This document shows positions 7,368 through 16,810 of a DNA stretch of 64,000 bases, one piece after another. Source of the DNA: Tubulanus polymorphus (Eukaryota; Nemertea; Palaeonemertea; Tubulaniformes; Tubulanidae); the NCBI RefSeq assembly GCF_964204645.1, contig NC_134029.1, forward strand, positions 12,576,850 through 12,640,849. The letters are read 5' to 3'. The notes under the pieces are model-generated. The model made no database searches. It was not told the origin of the DNA and was given only the letters and a program-made list of their open reading frames with translations. How positions within the stretch are numbered: the stretch's first letter is position 1; every line of letters begins with the position of its first letter. Both the position numbers and the translations under genes were made by a program.

Positions 7368-9644
7368 TCAAATAACAATTAAACTTACTACTAATTCTTT
7401 ATGCCGCTGAGAATTATATTTTTGCTTGTGCGTAATCAATTTTATCACCTGATATTCTGTTATATTATTCTTGATCATTTCTTTATCGAAAAATTCATTT
7501 GATATGTAAATATTTTCATCATTATGAATTAAAATTAGATGGCGCAATTTATTTCTAAAATATCTAGGATTAATGAAATCAATATTATATTCAGAATTAT
7601 CTTTCAATAGTTCTAAACGCTCGCATTGCTTAATTCTCATATTGTTAAGTTTCATTTTTCTTAAATAATCAGATTCTTTACGTATATCACATACATTTAT
7701 GAAATCATTAGAATTTATCTTTAAATATTCAGTATATTTTTTCATCAATTCAAAATCCATTTTATCAATTATTTCAAAATGATCGTGTGTTATCTTCTTT
7801 ACTTGGAAAATAGGTTTTTCTAATTTTGATAAAATAAAGTGTCTATCAGGGCTATGAACGCCTATTTTTAACTTTTTGATGATTTTTTCTATCAAAGACA
7901 ATTCAAAATAATTATTATTTAATACGTCTAATTGTAATGTTTTTATCAATAATTCTCTTAAATCAGTAGTAGTTTCATAAAAACCTTGATCTGTTAAAAG
8001 ATAACTGAAATAAAGATCTGTTATACATTTACATTGAGTTGAAAAACCTCTAATTTCAAAAATTGTATTATTGTCAATTCCAGATATTTTAGGAGTATAA
8101 TCATTTAATTTTACTTCAGGAATTATTTCAAGTTTTTTAAATTCTGTCTCAAACAATTCATTATCAATATCTAATTGTTGCTTTAATTCATTACAAATTT
8201 TATTTCTATTTTCATCTATATCTTCTTGTAATTGTTTAAGTTCTTTCATTTCTTCTAACTTTTTAAATTCACTTTTAGATAATAATTTTAAATCAAAATC
8301 TTCTTCAATATCAAGTGCATCTAATTTATAAAAAGCTTTAGATTTTATATTGTATCTCTTTTTTAAAGTTGTAAAACTAATTCCTGTTTCACGTAATTTA
8401 AATCTAAATATAAATTTATTCAATACTGTAAACATTGAATTAGTTGAAGATATAACAGTTGCTCCTTCAGTTTTAATATATTTTTTTGCTTCAATAATGA
8501 ATTCTGATTTATCATCATTTTGATTAATTGTTAGGTATAAACATGGGATATTCTTAATTGTAAACATTGATAAAATAAGTAAAAAGGAGGACTCTTCAAT
8601 ATTTTTACTTATCCTAGATTTATATCCTATAAATTTCCTTGCTAATAAATCACCATAATAACAGAAATAAAAGCATTTTTCAATCAAATCATAAATACAT
8701 ACAGTCTGTTGAACCTCATCAAATAATGATTTAAGTTGTAAATATGTAGGTGAATAGTAAATATTTTCTTTTTTTAAGTATTGTTTTATTTTTTCCATCA
8801 CTTTTAATCCTCTTTTAAATGAAATACTTGTTATTTCAATTCTAATCAATCCTGTTTCAATTGATTTTTCAAATGATTCTTTTAACCTCTCTTGATAGCA
8901 ATTTATGTAACTCATTAAATTTGAACCGAAATTTATATTTACACCAGGAGATTTGAATTGACATGCTGTTTTATTATAGATCTTTATTTTATCATCCTTA
9001 TGTAATGCTGAAACACAACTATTGGAAAATTCTTTTAGAACTTTATATTTTCTATTTTCGAACATTGATTTTATTTCATCTGAATTAAATGATCCTTTAA
9101 AATCTTGTGTCACATCTACATCTAATATATTGTAATTTTTTTCATTTAATAATTTTTCAATATTATCCATTTTCTGTATTAATTCATTTAAATTTTGATT
9201 GCATAATGAAATTTTAAATACAGCAATATAATCTGTTAATTTTAATTCTTGATTAATTCTACTTAATATATATGATTTTGAATTATCATCATGAATTGTT
9301 AAAACACGTGTAATTTTTATAGCTAAGTTATCCAATATAATATCTCCTTGATTAAAACATTCTTTAATTTCATAATGTGTTATCTTTCTCTGATTAATGT
9401 TTAGAAAAGTTGTTCTATTTTCTTTTATAATTTCTTTTTCTAACATGATTTTATATAGCATTATATTATCGCAAAATATATCTGATGTTTCAATTAATTC
9501 ATTATTTTCAGATTTATAATACTTATTTATATTTACTCTTGAAATATCTGCTAAATTATTGTTAACAGTTAAATAATATAATATTGAATTTATATATTTA
9601 TTACTCATGTCTTTCGCGGGAACTTTAATTAATCTTGTGCACAT
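7368..9644 (-). CDS. Large intact protein, 758 aa, replication-initiator-like
   Basis: ATG 9644 follows TTGATATATAA, part of a longer upstream motif shared with the HNH gene at 13494. The frame is open for 758 codons, the only large intact gene of the block, which argues against a nonstandard code. Ordered motifs are DVDVTQDFKG (residues 175-184), KIYNK (221-225) and GLIRIEIT (265-272). This D-x-T-x-DF, Y-N-K, R-x-E order resembles rolling-circle initiators of the Rep_trans/RstA type, where the tyrosine and the RxE segment belong to the catalytic fold. The C-terminal half is coiled-coil then alpha-rich and matches nothing I know. A replication role is inference; a structure prediction could decide. 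Confidence 0.6.
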   Translation of the reverse strand: MCTRLIKVPAKDMSNKYINSILYYLTVNNNLADISRVNINKYYKSENNELIETSDIFCDNIMLYKIMLEKEIIKENRTTFLNINQRKITHYEIKECFNQGDIILDNLAIKITRVLTIHDDNSKSYILSRINQELKLTDYIAVFKISLCNQNLNELIQKMDNIEKLLNEKNYNILDVDVTQDFKGSFNSDEIKSMFENRKYKVLKEFSNSCVSALHKDDKIKIYNKTACQFKSPGVNINFGSNLMSYINCYQERLKESFEKSIETGLIRIEITSISFKRGLKVMEKIKQYLKKENIYYSPTYLQLKSLFDEVQQTVCIYDLIEKCFYFCYYGDLLARKFIGYKSRISKNIEESSFLLILSMFTIKNIPCLYLTINQNDDKSEFIIEAKKYIKTEGATVISSTNSMFTVLNKFIFRFKLRETGISFTTLKKRYNIKSKAFYKLDALDIEEDFDLKLLSKSEFKKLEEMKELKQLQEDIDENRNKICNELKQQLDIDNELFETEFKKLEIIPEVKLNDYTPKISGIDNNTIFEIRGFSTQCKCITDLYFSYLLTDQGFYETTTDLRELLIKTLQLDVLNNNYFELSLIEKIIKKLKIGVHSPDRHFILSKLEKPIFQVKKITHDHFEIIDKMDFELMKKYTEYLKINSNDFINVCDIRKESDYLRKMKLNNMRIKQCERLELLKDNSEYNIDFINPRYFRNKLRHLILIHNDENIYISNEFFDKEMIKNNITEYQVIKLITHKQKYNSQRHKELVVSLIVI

Positions 9645-9707
9645 TTATATATCAAATTTTTATCAAAATAGGTTAAAATTCAAAAAGAGTTAGAGTTCGC
9701 TGAAACC

Positions 9708-9794
9708 TTACGCTTTAAAATATTTTTTTACCCTTATTGGGGATTTATCTATATCGATATTACATGTTGGGCAGTAGTACTTATTTGCTTCCAT
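9708..9794 (-). CDS. 28-codon peptide with CPTC motif
   Basis: ATG 9794 follows the block's usual upstream sequence (TTTTAATAAAAAATATAG). The 28 residues include YYCPTC and a basic end. A diverged copy lies beside the second palindrome (about 14,536-14,575), where the codon after the ATG is TAA. It is probably the start of a zinc-ribbon gene that lost its remainder rather than a working peptide. Confidence 0.35.
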   Translation of the reverse strand: MEANKYYCPTCNIDIDKSPIRVKKYFKA

Positions 9795-9874
9795 TTTAAT
9801 ACTATATTTTTTATTAAAATTGATTTTAAAAGTTCAATGATTTAAATGTTATTCATATATATGAATATTTTAAG
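9795..9874. repeat. Left flank shared by the palindromes
   Basis: This stretch, together with 9763-9794, is closely matched by 14533-14644: both contain ATTCATATATATGAATATTTTAAG immediately before a palindrome arm when read in two parts. A looser version (CATTTATATGAAATTATTAG) precedes the third palindrome at 19433. Confidence 0.7.
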
Positions 9875-10142
9875 AGTAATAGGGGTAATAGGCTTTCGGG
9901 TTAAAGGTTGAACGGGCGGGTGAGTAAAAAATGAAAAACATAAAAATAATAACAATTTCTACTTGAATTAGGAGTGAAACTCATAAAAATGAAAAATAAA
10001 TTCGAGCGTGTGAGAATTTATTTTTCATTTTTATGAGTTTCGCGAGTAATTCAAGTAGAAATTGTTATTATTTTTATGTTTTTCATTTTTTACGAGCTCG
10101 ACCGTTCGACCTTTGATCTGAAAGCCTATTACCCCTATTACT
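9875..10142. repeat. Large palindrome 1 (about 130-bp arms)
   Basis: Arms start AGTAATAGGGGTAATAGG and end CCTATTACCCCTATTACT. They pair with few mismatches to a central AAATTCGAGCGTGTGAGAATTT. Shorter relatives sit at 14645-14797 and 19433-19528 with the same outer arm sequence and the shared phrase AAAGGTTGA / TCGACCTTT. The right arm overlaps the 3' end of the integrase remnant. Such structures arise as hairpin genome ends or head-to-head junctions of terminal inverted repeats. Confidence 0.9.
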
Positions 10143-10316
10143 CTTGTGGATTTGATATGTTGGTTGATTTTGTAACCATAATTTTAACTCACTATATTTT
10201 ATATCACCATTTTCTTTATCAGATTTAATTTCATCCCATAATTCTGAAACACTAGGATATGATACTTCACTTTCTGAGTTGTAATATAAATCTCTTAAAT
10301 AGTGTTCTTTTTTCAT
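10083..10316 (-). pseudogene. N-terminal fragment of a Polinton-type (rve) integrase
   Basis: ATG 10316 opens a 77-codon frame. Residues 1-55 match, by recollection of the family pattern, the N-terminal region that precedes the catalytic core in Maverick/Polinton and adintovirus integrases: LYYNSESEVSYPSVSELWDE, then LKLWLQNQPTYQIHK. At codon 57 the reading enters the arm of palindrome 1 and ends 20 codons later, so the whole DDE core is absent. It cannot be an active integrase. Its presence links this block to integrase-bearing DNA viruses or transposons. Fused sequence after YQIHK is palindrome-derived. Confidence 0.6.
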
Positions 10317-10322
10317 CTTATT

Positions 10323-10696
10323 TTAATCCATTAATAATAATTTAGATTTAGTTTCAATGACTTTATGATTTGACTTATTTTCTGGTATAATAGGTTTATT
10401 ATCATTGGAATCATCTTTATCATCAGATTTGAATTTTGATTTATATATTACACCAGAGAATATAATAATTGTGATTAACCCAATTGTAATATATAAGTAA
10501 TTATGAGATTCAGCACAGCTGAATCTATCAGATGAATTATTATTTGAATTAATATCAGATAAAGTCTGTGACTCATGTATATCAGTTAATTTCTTTTTCT
10601 TAGCTTTTTTTAATTCTGCAGATCTTTTACCTAATTCTCTTGCCCATTTAATTTGTTTCTCGGATCTCGGATCTTCTTCTTAACGCCATCACTCAT
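10323..10696 (-). pseudogene. Membrane protein gene with a frameshift near its start
   Basis: ATG 10696 lies within AAATAAATGAGTGA, so it overlaps the stop of the upstream gene by 8 nt. After about eight codons a one-base shift is needed to enter a frame that stays open to TAA 10323-10325. That frame encodes a basic helix (IKWARELGKRSAELKKAKKK), a membrane segment (YLYITIGLITIIIFSGVIY) and a charged tail. About 120 residues originally. Function unknown. Confidence 0.55.
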
Positions 10697-11240
10697 TTAT
10701 TTTAGTTAATTTTTGTTCTGATTCATTTTCTGTTTCACCGTTTGGGTGTCGTACGGCGCCATCTGTTTCATTCTTACCTGATTTATATTCCATAGGCTTG
10801 ATATTCGAAAATGTTATGACACCAGTAGAAATTAATGTCATAACCGATCCTAATTGGAATGAAGCATAACCAACCCATTTTTGTAATTCAGTCATAACTA
10901 AGTAGTCATTTTTCAAATCACTATATAATTTATTTTCATCATCAATTGACATTAACCGGTTACATAATTTAGAATAACATTTGACAATACCATCTGAAAT
11001 AGAATCATTTATTCTAGCTAATCTTGACTCATCATAAATCTTAAAATATTTTATTACTTTATCTGGTTTCATAGAGTCTAATTCTTGAAAAGTAATGATC
11101 TTAGTTAAAAATTGTTTACACTTTCCGCTAGCAATTAATAATTCAAGATGGTGATTACAATATAAGTAGTATTCATAATCAATATTACAATTAATATTAT
11201 TTTCAATTTTGGTCGGAATATCCTTATTGATCCGCAGCAA
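10689..11240 (-). CDS. Unknown protein with hydrophobic C-terminal segment, 5' end lost
   Basis: The minus frame is open from about 11,240 to TGA 10689-10691. The beginning lacks the block's normal start and runs into host-like sequence, so the 5' end is missing. The protein is helical and polar with a hydrophobic region (FQLGSVMTLISTGVITF) at residues 127-143 and a hydrophilic tail. The small piece at 12485-12572, same strand and composition, could be its displaced N-terminus, with the intervening 1.2 kb inserted. Not recognised. Confidence 0.45.
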   Translation of the reverse strand: MLRINKDIPTKIENNINCNIDYEYYLYCNHHLELLIASGKCKQFLTKIITFQELDSMKPDKVIKYFKIYDESRLARINDSISDGIVKCYSKLCNRLMSIDDENKLYSDLKNDYLVMTELQKWVGYASFQLGSVMTLISTGVITFSNIKPMEYKSGKNETDGAVRHPNGETENESEQKLTKINE

Positions 11241-12484
11241 GATTTCGTAGTAGCTAAAAAAATGTTTGTAATGTTGATTTCCTGAATGCGTTGGTGGTTA
11301 TTAATGGTTTCAGACAACAAACGAAGTAAGATGTAGTAAGCAGGTTGTTGTTTGATGCTTTGATCTATCAGCGCTGACCATAAATCAGCCTGGTGTAAAA
11401 ATAATTCTTTCTCGGTTCTTCTGCTGCGTTATCTGGCAAACATTCAGAAATCTTTTTATAAACTTAAGAATAGACGGAACCGTATTTGGTCGGAACAATG
11501 GGTTGCATTAGTTATGCGGCTGGTGGAAGAATCACGCTGTTACTTCATGATACTCCCGACTACTTTCTATAAAAAGAAAAACGGAAGTATGGGGAGACAT
11601 TTTTGCTTTATCCCGTATCGTAATCAAATTTATTTAGTATAATAGTTATAGTATGATTTTAAGAAAGATAATGGATCATAATGAAGTTCCGAATCAAAAG
11701 TATTTATAATGATTCAAAAAGAAATAATCAGTGGTACCGTAATTTGAGATAAATACTAAGTTTCGAAAATATATTTAATTTGAATATCCCAGATGTTAAT
11801 TGAGAACAAAGTCTCTATAATCGCTAAAGTTTTAAGAAAATTAATTTGTGTTAAATGATAATACTAGCTCTCTAAAGTTTCTCTTGTTGTATACGTCTGT
11901 TGATAACTCGCAGAGAATAGCTGTTTTCTCAACGATGATAAGCAAGGAGTGAGTAAATCATTCCGCGTCATGACAGGAGGGTTGGAAGGAAAAAGTTAGT
12001 TCAGCAAATCAGTTTTGAAAATAATTTTAGATCAGCGAATCATTACAGCTAAATTCTATATGACAAAAAACAGTCATGACCGTTACGTTGCTGCTCCTTG
12101 CCAAAAGTCGAGTGGGAGAGTCGGTATTTTAAGAATGCCGATTCTTTCTATAAAAGGGACCCGCATCTTGAGAGAGCAGACACTCGGTAGACACTCGGGA
12201 GACACTCAAAAGACACTCGTAGATACTTGTTAAAAGCTGGTCTTGGACTTGATTCAGGATGGGTTACCAACAGTAGATTGCAATAGGAGGTTAGAGCTAG
12301 GATCTGGATTGTGTTAAACTGGAGAGCTGTGTTTAAAAATATTAAGGTAAATAAATTCATCTTGTATTGTTATATCCATTCAAAATTTCCGGTATTCTAG
12401 TTTTACTTGGGTTTGTGCGCGGACACGTTCTCTCGCCAGGGACCGATTATTGCTTTTATTAATTAACGACTAAGGAGAGGATTG
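11241..12484. mobile_element. Possible LTR or solo LTR inside the virus-like block
   Basis: Host-like composition between two AT-rich viral pieces. It has a core-promoter-like CTATAAAAGGG at about 12149, four imperfect AGACACTCGG repeats (12176-12230), and AATAAA at about 12354 followed by TTCATCTTGTATTG, an order expected of U3-R-U5. I could not define TG/CA ends or a target duplication, so the call is tentative. No protein is credible. Confidence 0.3.
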
Positions 12485-12572
12485 TGACCGGCGTATCATT
12501 ATTATCACTAATGCCAAAATCATCTAATGTTTTTTCAATGTCGGTATTATTCTTATTCGATTTCTTTGACAT
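12485..12572 (-). pseudogene. N-terminal fragment of a virus-like gene
   Basis: ATG 12572 follows CTAATATAA. About 26 residues (MSKKSNKNNTDIEKTLDDFG and on) have the lysine/asparagine/aspartate composition of the block before the sequence changes to host-like DNA near 12,490. It may be the 5' end of the gene whose remainder is at 10689-11240. Confidence 0.4.
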
Positions 12573-12816
12573 TTATATTAGAGAAAAAAGCGAGAAAAAA
12601 AATATTATAAGTATTATAAAATGATACTAGATAGTTAAGGTTAAAGAATTCTAGTATTAGTTATTGTTTTTTTAGTATTTTTTATTTGTGATATAAAGTA
12701 TTCTCCTTTTGAAAAGAAATGCAAAAGAAAATATTAGAAATTAAAATACATGTAGAAATAATGGATAGTTGAAGGTATGTAATTTTTATTATATTTTATT
12801 TGAGATATATTAATCT
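12573..12816. other. AT-rich spacer, no gene seen
   Basis: Very AT-rich DNA between two minus-strand genes. An imperfect inverted repeat (GATACTAGATAG ... CTAGTATTA, 12621-12660) is the only structure noticed. Confidence 0.5.
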
Positions 12817-13494
12817 TTAACCACTTCTTAAAGACTCAACGTATTGTTCATTATTTGGATCATTATTCCATTGATTAATAAATTTCTTTGCCTTTGTTAA
12901 CTGGTCTAAATATAACTGTAAATCTAGTTTGTCATGTTTGATTTTATTTTCTTTCTTTTCAAGAGGTCTTAGATTCTTCCAATTCCAAATTAGTTTTTTA
13001 TTGTATTCATCCTTCATGTTAAATTTAGATAAAGGCAGCACATGATCAATATGAAAATAACTGCCATAATTATTTATATTCATTTTATCATCGAATTGAA
13101 ATATTATCCATGATTTTAGAAATTCATCTGAACAACCCAATAAACTAGATAGTGTTTCTGAGTGTTTGCCTTTACTAAATAAATTTGATAATCTAATTCT
13201 CAAACATTTTTTCAATTTAAAATTAAAATCTGTTTGATATCTGTCTTTATGATATTTATTTTGATACTCATTATAATGTTTTCTATTATTTTCTCGATAT
13301 TGTTTATCTTTTTCTTTACATTTTTCAGTATTATTTATATAATATTTTTTACTATGTTGCTTTTGACAGCTTTTACAACTAACTTGCTTACCATCTTTAG
13401 AATATTTATCTTTATAATATTCTGATAATGATTTATTTATTTTACACTTCAAACATTTCTTATTGTTTATATTGATAGTTTGTGTACTTTTCAT
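12817..13494 (-). CDS. HNH endonuclease, copy 2, intact, 225 aa
   Basis: ATG 13494 follows TTTGATATATAA. N-terminal CLKC (14-17) and CKSC (40-43) form a zinc-ribbon-like pair, followed by a basic linker (residues 45-110). The C-terminal HNH module has FHIDHVLPLSKF (H148, D150, H151), WNWKNLRPLE (N174) and ENKIKH (N183, K186), the usual beta-beta-alpha-metal spacing. Length and layout match free-standing HNH endonucleases of phages and large DNA viruses. All expected catalytic positions are present, so this is the only copy in the window that could be active. It lies downstream of the same gene-tail block and palindromic repeats as copy 1. DNA target unknown. Confidence 0.85.
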   Translation of the reverse strand: MKSTQTININNKKCLKCKINKSLSEYYKDKYSKDGKQVSCKSCQKQHSKKYYINNTEKCKEKDKQYRENNRKHYNEYQNKYHKDRYQTDFNFKLKKCLRIRLSNLFSKGKHSETLSSLLGCSDEFLKSWIIFQFDDKMNINNYGSYFHIDHVLPLSKFNMKDEYNKKLIWNWKNLRPLEKKENKIKHDKLDLQLYLDQLTKAKKFINQWNNDPNNEQYVESLRSG

Positions 13495-13534
13495 TTATAT
13501 ATCAAATTTTTATTAAAATTGATTAACATTTTAG

Positions 13535-13626
13535 AATCCTCTTCCATTTCTTCGACTAACGTCATCCTTTTTCATTCCTCGCTGCTTTGATAAGTCGTTT
13601 CGATTCCTTGATATCTAAATCATACC
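13535..13626 (-). pseudogene. Conserved gene-tail block upstream of HNH copy 2
   Basis: Nearly identical to 381-478. It encodes the same basic tail (MKKDDVSRRNGRGF) ending at a TAA, but a 1-bp loss upstream of this shifts the earlier codons out of frame. Confidence 0.5.
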
Positions 13627-13629
13627 AGT

Positions 13630-13862
13630 TACAATATCCGTGTCGCATGCGGATATCAATGTCCGATTTTGCTTAATACGCATGCGCTAATCATAATTAT
13701 ATATTTATTATGCAAATAGAAACAACCGAACACAGAAAATTCAAACGCATTCGTATTAAGCAAATGCAGACATCAATGTCCGGTTTTGCTTAATACGCAT
13801 GCGCAATTCATAATTATATATTTATTATGCAAATAGAAACAACCGAACACAGAAAATTCACC
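13630..13862. repeat. Two diverged palindromic repeat units
   Basis: Two units related to 481-892, sharing TTTTGCTTAATACGCATGCG, the AT-rich stretch and GAAACAACCGAACACAGAAA. The GCGCGC palindrome is replaced by other inverted sequences (CCGGTTTTGCTT; GGACATTGATATCCGCATGC region). Confidence 0.75.
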
Positions 13863-14184
13863 AAGCAGATTTACAAAATACATTTACAAGTATGTTCGGT
13901 CGTTTCATCCAATACATCATTTGATTTCTATATATAAAATCTATAATTACAAACATTTTTTCAATTTCCGGTAAATATTTAACTACATCAACAAATTTTA
14001 AACTTAATCATTGGAATTTTTGGAGTAAGTCTAAATGTTTTTGAAATTCTTATATAGTTTCTTCGTCGATCTTTTGTTATTCTTGTGGTTCTACGCCAAT
14101 TTCTATTGGTTCGATATCCATTGCTGTCGATTCCTCAGAAAGAGTATCTTGAGTTTCTCTATCGCTTCTTGATGCGTGTGACAT
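13863..14184 (-). pseudogene. Decayed gene of about 105 codons with three in-frame stops
   Basis: ATG 14184 follows TTAATAAA. The first 35 codons are acidic and end at TAA 14077-14079. The same frame then continues, interrupted by a second TAA and a TGA, to the edge of the repeats, encoding helical sequence (FQKHLDLLQKFQ) and a short hydrophobic stretch (MFVIIDFIY). All parts share one frame, so this is nonsense decay without frameshift. Family unknown. Confidence 0.45.
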
Positions 14185-14532
14185 TTTATTAATCTAAAAG
14201 ATATTAGTGGTAACTCTAATTATCTAAAAGATATACTAAATACACTTAAATATATTTAAAGGTTTCATATTTAGTAGCCCCAATAACAACAAAAACAGTA
14301 CTTACATTTAGATTTAGAACTGTAAACCTTAACTCCGAATTGTGTTTCGATAGATAAATCCTAAACGTTCTGTATACACCATCTATTCAGTCCGGGCGCG
14401 CCTTCCAGAATGATCTTATGCGTCTGCGGTTTTATATACTCAACAGGCGCCGTGTGTCACTATGGCAACTATAGCAACAGGTGTTTTTGTAAAAATAAGA
14501 GACATGTATTAGGCCTATATTATATTTATTTT
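14185..14532. other. No gene seen; junction to host-like DNA
   Basis: AT-rich up to about 14,290, then more balanced host-like sequence including GGGCGCGCC. No ORF, repeat or splice signal stands out. Confidence 0.4.
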
Positions 14533-14797
14533 ACATGTTGAACAGTAGTACTTCTTATTTGCTTACATTTTAATATCAAATTTTTTATTAAAATTGATTT
14601 TAGAAGTTATTCATATATTTTATTCATATATATGAATATTTTAAGAGTAATAGGGATAATGGGGTTTCAGGTTAAAGGTTGACGGGGCGAATGAGTAAAA
14701 AATGAAAAATAAATTCGAGCGTGCGAGAATTTATTTTTCATTTTTTATGAGCTCGACCGTTCGACCTTTGGCCTGAACCCCCATTATCCCTATTACT
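14533..14797. repeat. Palindrome 2 (14645-14797) with its duplicated left flank
   Basis: 14533-14644 duplicates 9763-9874, including a relic of the CPTC peptide start. The palindrome has 70-75 bp arms (AGTAATAGGGATAATGGGG ... CCCCCATTATCCCTATTACT) around AAATTCGAGCGTGCGAGAATTT-type centre; compared with palindrome 1 about 55 bp per arm are missing from the middle. The right arm abuts a BEL/Pao fragment at 14801. Confidence 0.85.
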
Positions 14798-14800
14798 ACT

Positions 14801-15021
14801 ACAAACACGCAGGAAATGGTTCGATGTTAAAGATAATATTTCTGTAGGCGACTTGGTGATAATCCTGGATGATAAGAGTCCATCGCTGTGAATGGCCAAT
14901 GGCGCGTATCCTGGCAGTGTTCCCCGGAGCTGATGGGTTAGTCCGTCGCGTCAAAGTGAAAACTGGGAAAGGTGAATATGACCGAGCAATTAGTAAATAC
15001 GTTCGCCTCGAATCAACTTAA
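14801..15021 (+). pseudogene. 3' end of a BEL/Pao pol gene
   Basis: Plus-strand remnant of the region C-terminal to the integrase core: RRKWFDVKDNISVGDLVIIL, an in-frame TGA or frameshift near 14890, then in another frame WPMARILAVFPGADGLVRRV and KTGKGEYDRAISKYVRLE up to TAA 15019-15021. This W-P-x-G/A-R ... DGxVRxVxVKT pattern is typical of the pol terminus of BEL/Pao elements. It is a different lineage from the two longer BEL copies in the window. Confidence 0.8.
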
Positions 15022-15822
15022 AGCGTTCGTGCAATGGAAGTACGATTTAATCCGTAGGACATACCCCTAAATTTGTCCGCGTTTTAGTAGTTACCTTTCG
15101 TTTTCGTAGGATTTATAATTAAAATAATTCATTTGATTAAACGATATAGTTCTGTTTAAATTGGTGGGTAATGTAATGTGTGTATGTATAGTTTAGTTAT
15201 TTCAGTTCTGATCTGAATTTTAAGTCGACTCGCCTTGTATACAGATTTAGAAATTCTGACGTATGTATTTTCACGCTTTGTGAGTTTAAAGCTTAGTTGA
15301 GGTACAAAAGTCGAAATGTGCGCTTTTTGGGTGTCAGTCCATTCTGTAAGTCGGCAGGACGAGTGTCGTTCGCTCTGGAATAAATCTTTGCAGGAATAAT
15401 GTGTTGTTAATTTTGTAATGTATCTAGGCGTTTGTCGACTTTTTGTGTAAATTTCTGTCAAGATTCAAGGATTTGAAAGCTCGTAGTTTACATTTTTGCA
15501 GCCAATTTCAGGATAAGTTTCGACTTATTTCTCTTTATAATTTGTCAACATTTATTTGCTGTAAGAGCGCTTAAATTTATCGTCTTTTCCGCATACTTCA
15601 TAAACTTGAAACTTGTTCATTTATATATGAATTTCGTAGCTAGTTTGCATATTAATTAAGCATGTTGATTATGGCTTGTAAGCCCTGGAGTATTTGCGTA
15701 AACTTAGTATGTTTACAATTTGTATTTTGTAGAAACCGTGTATCATCGTCGAATTAAAACTGAATATATCTAAACACGCGTTTACTCTGTTCCTTACGTC
15801 TCGTTTCGACCATCCAATATAG
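15022..15822 (+). mobile_element. Probable BEL/Pao 3' UTR and LTR remnant
   Basis: Follows directly on the pol end and stops where AT-rich viral sequence resumes (about 15,823). Position fits a 3' LTR; the ends, promoter and polyadenylation signals were not resolved. No coding potential. Confidence 0.35.
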
Positions 15823-16087
15823 AGATAGTGATTTAATACTTTCTAAAAGTTACAATGATTTGATTAACTTAAGAATTGAAAACAGACAATTATATTATTT
15901 AAATTTTGATAATAAACAAATTATCTATAATGAAAATTCATCAAATATTGGTATTCAATGTGATTTAGATAGTGAAAAATCATTTAAAGATATTGCAGTT
16001 CAATGTAATTTAGATGGTGAATTTAGAAAATTCAATCCTAATGAAAATGTATTGTTATTGCGGGGGCAAATATTTAAAATCACATAA
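15823..16087 (+). pseudogene. Virus-like gene fragment, inverted copy of 18640-18890
   Basis: Encodes INLRIENRQLYYLNFDNKQI and GIQCDLDSEKSFKDIAVQCN, almost identical to the minus-strand frame at 18640-18858, including noncoding-like sequence upstream of it. Similarity stops at about 16,038; beyond that the frame reads host-like sequence and ends at TAA 16085-16087. The repeated IQC/VQCN pattern with cysteines may be structural. Function unknown. Confidence 0.6.
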
Positions 16088-16530
16088 ATCAAAGCATTAT
16101 CAGACAATTAAACATACCAATTATGAAAGGAATAATAATTCTATATTGAAATAAGATTAAGCTGTATGAGTAATTCAATATAAGATATTTCAAATTACTT
16201 ATTGGAATGGTTATACATACATTTATATCAACTGCTCACTAGAGCAGTAACATGTTCAGCAGTAACGTGTATTCAACTGTGTTTAACTGTATTAAACTGT
16301 ATTTAATTGCATTACATCTGTACGTCATGCTCAGTACACATCATGTGATATTTCACTATACATATCGATATGTAAAGGGTAGAGGGGAGTCACTTTGAGA
16401 ACTACTTAAATGTCAACACCGAGTCCTACTGCTAGTCACTTCTTTCTGGAGAAAAGGTATTGACATAATGGTCCCTCGAGCCGAGAAAGAGATCAAAACT
16501 TCTTAGAAGAAGCCAGAGAATCAGAGAACA
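16088..16530. other. Host-like sequence upstream of a BEL/Pao gag fragment
   Basis: No gene. The sequence TGGTCCCTCGAGCCGAGA at about 16,469-16,486 lies where a primer-binding region is expected ahead of gag, so part of this may be LTR and leader of a BEL-like element. LTR ends were not resolved. Confidence 0.35.
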
Positions 16531-16810
16531 ATGGCGGAGAATTCAGCTACCGAAAAATCAGGAGCTGGTGTACAACTTTCGACGTTCAGCAAACAGAAGA
16601 GTTGTGAACGCTCTTACCTCTGCATGTGATACAGCTATCAGGGAACACGACTTACTAAAGGCTAGTATTAATTTGAACAATCTCAAACGCAAATTCAGCC
16701 AGTTAGAGATAATTGATGCCCATTTATTAGACGAGATCCATTCTGATAATGAAATAGAACAATTTATTTTGGAAGCTGAAGATTATTTGAACAATTTGAA
16801 TCCTCAGTGA
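16531..16810 (+). pseudogene. 5' part of a BEL/Pao gag gene
   Basis: ATG 16531 opens about 12 codons, then a one-base shift leads into the frame 16568-16810, which reads FRRSANRRVVNALTSACDTA and continues as a helical region to TGA 16808-16810. The basic start followed by a long helix matches the gag start of the BEL elements at 29609 and 54487 in layout. Truncated after about 90 codons. Confidence 0.55.
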
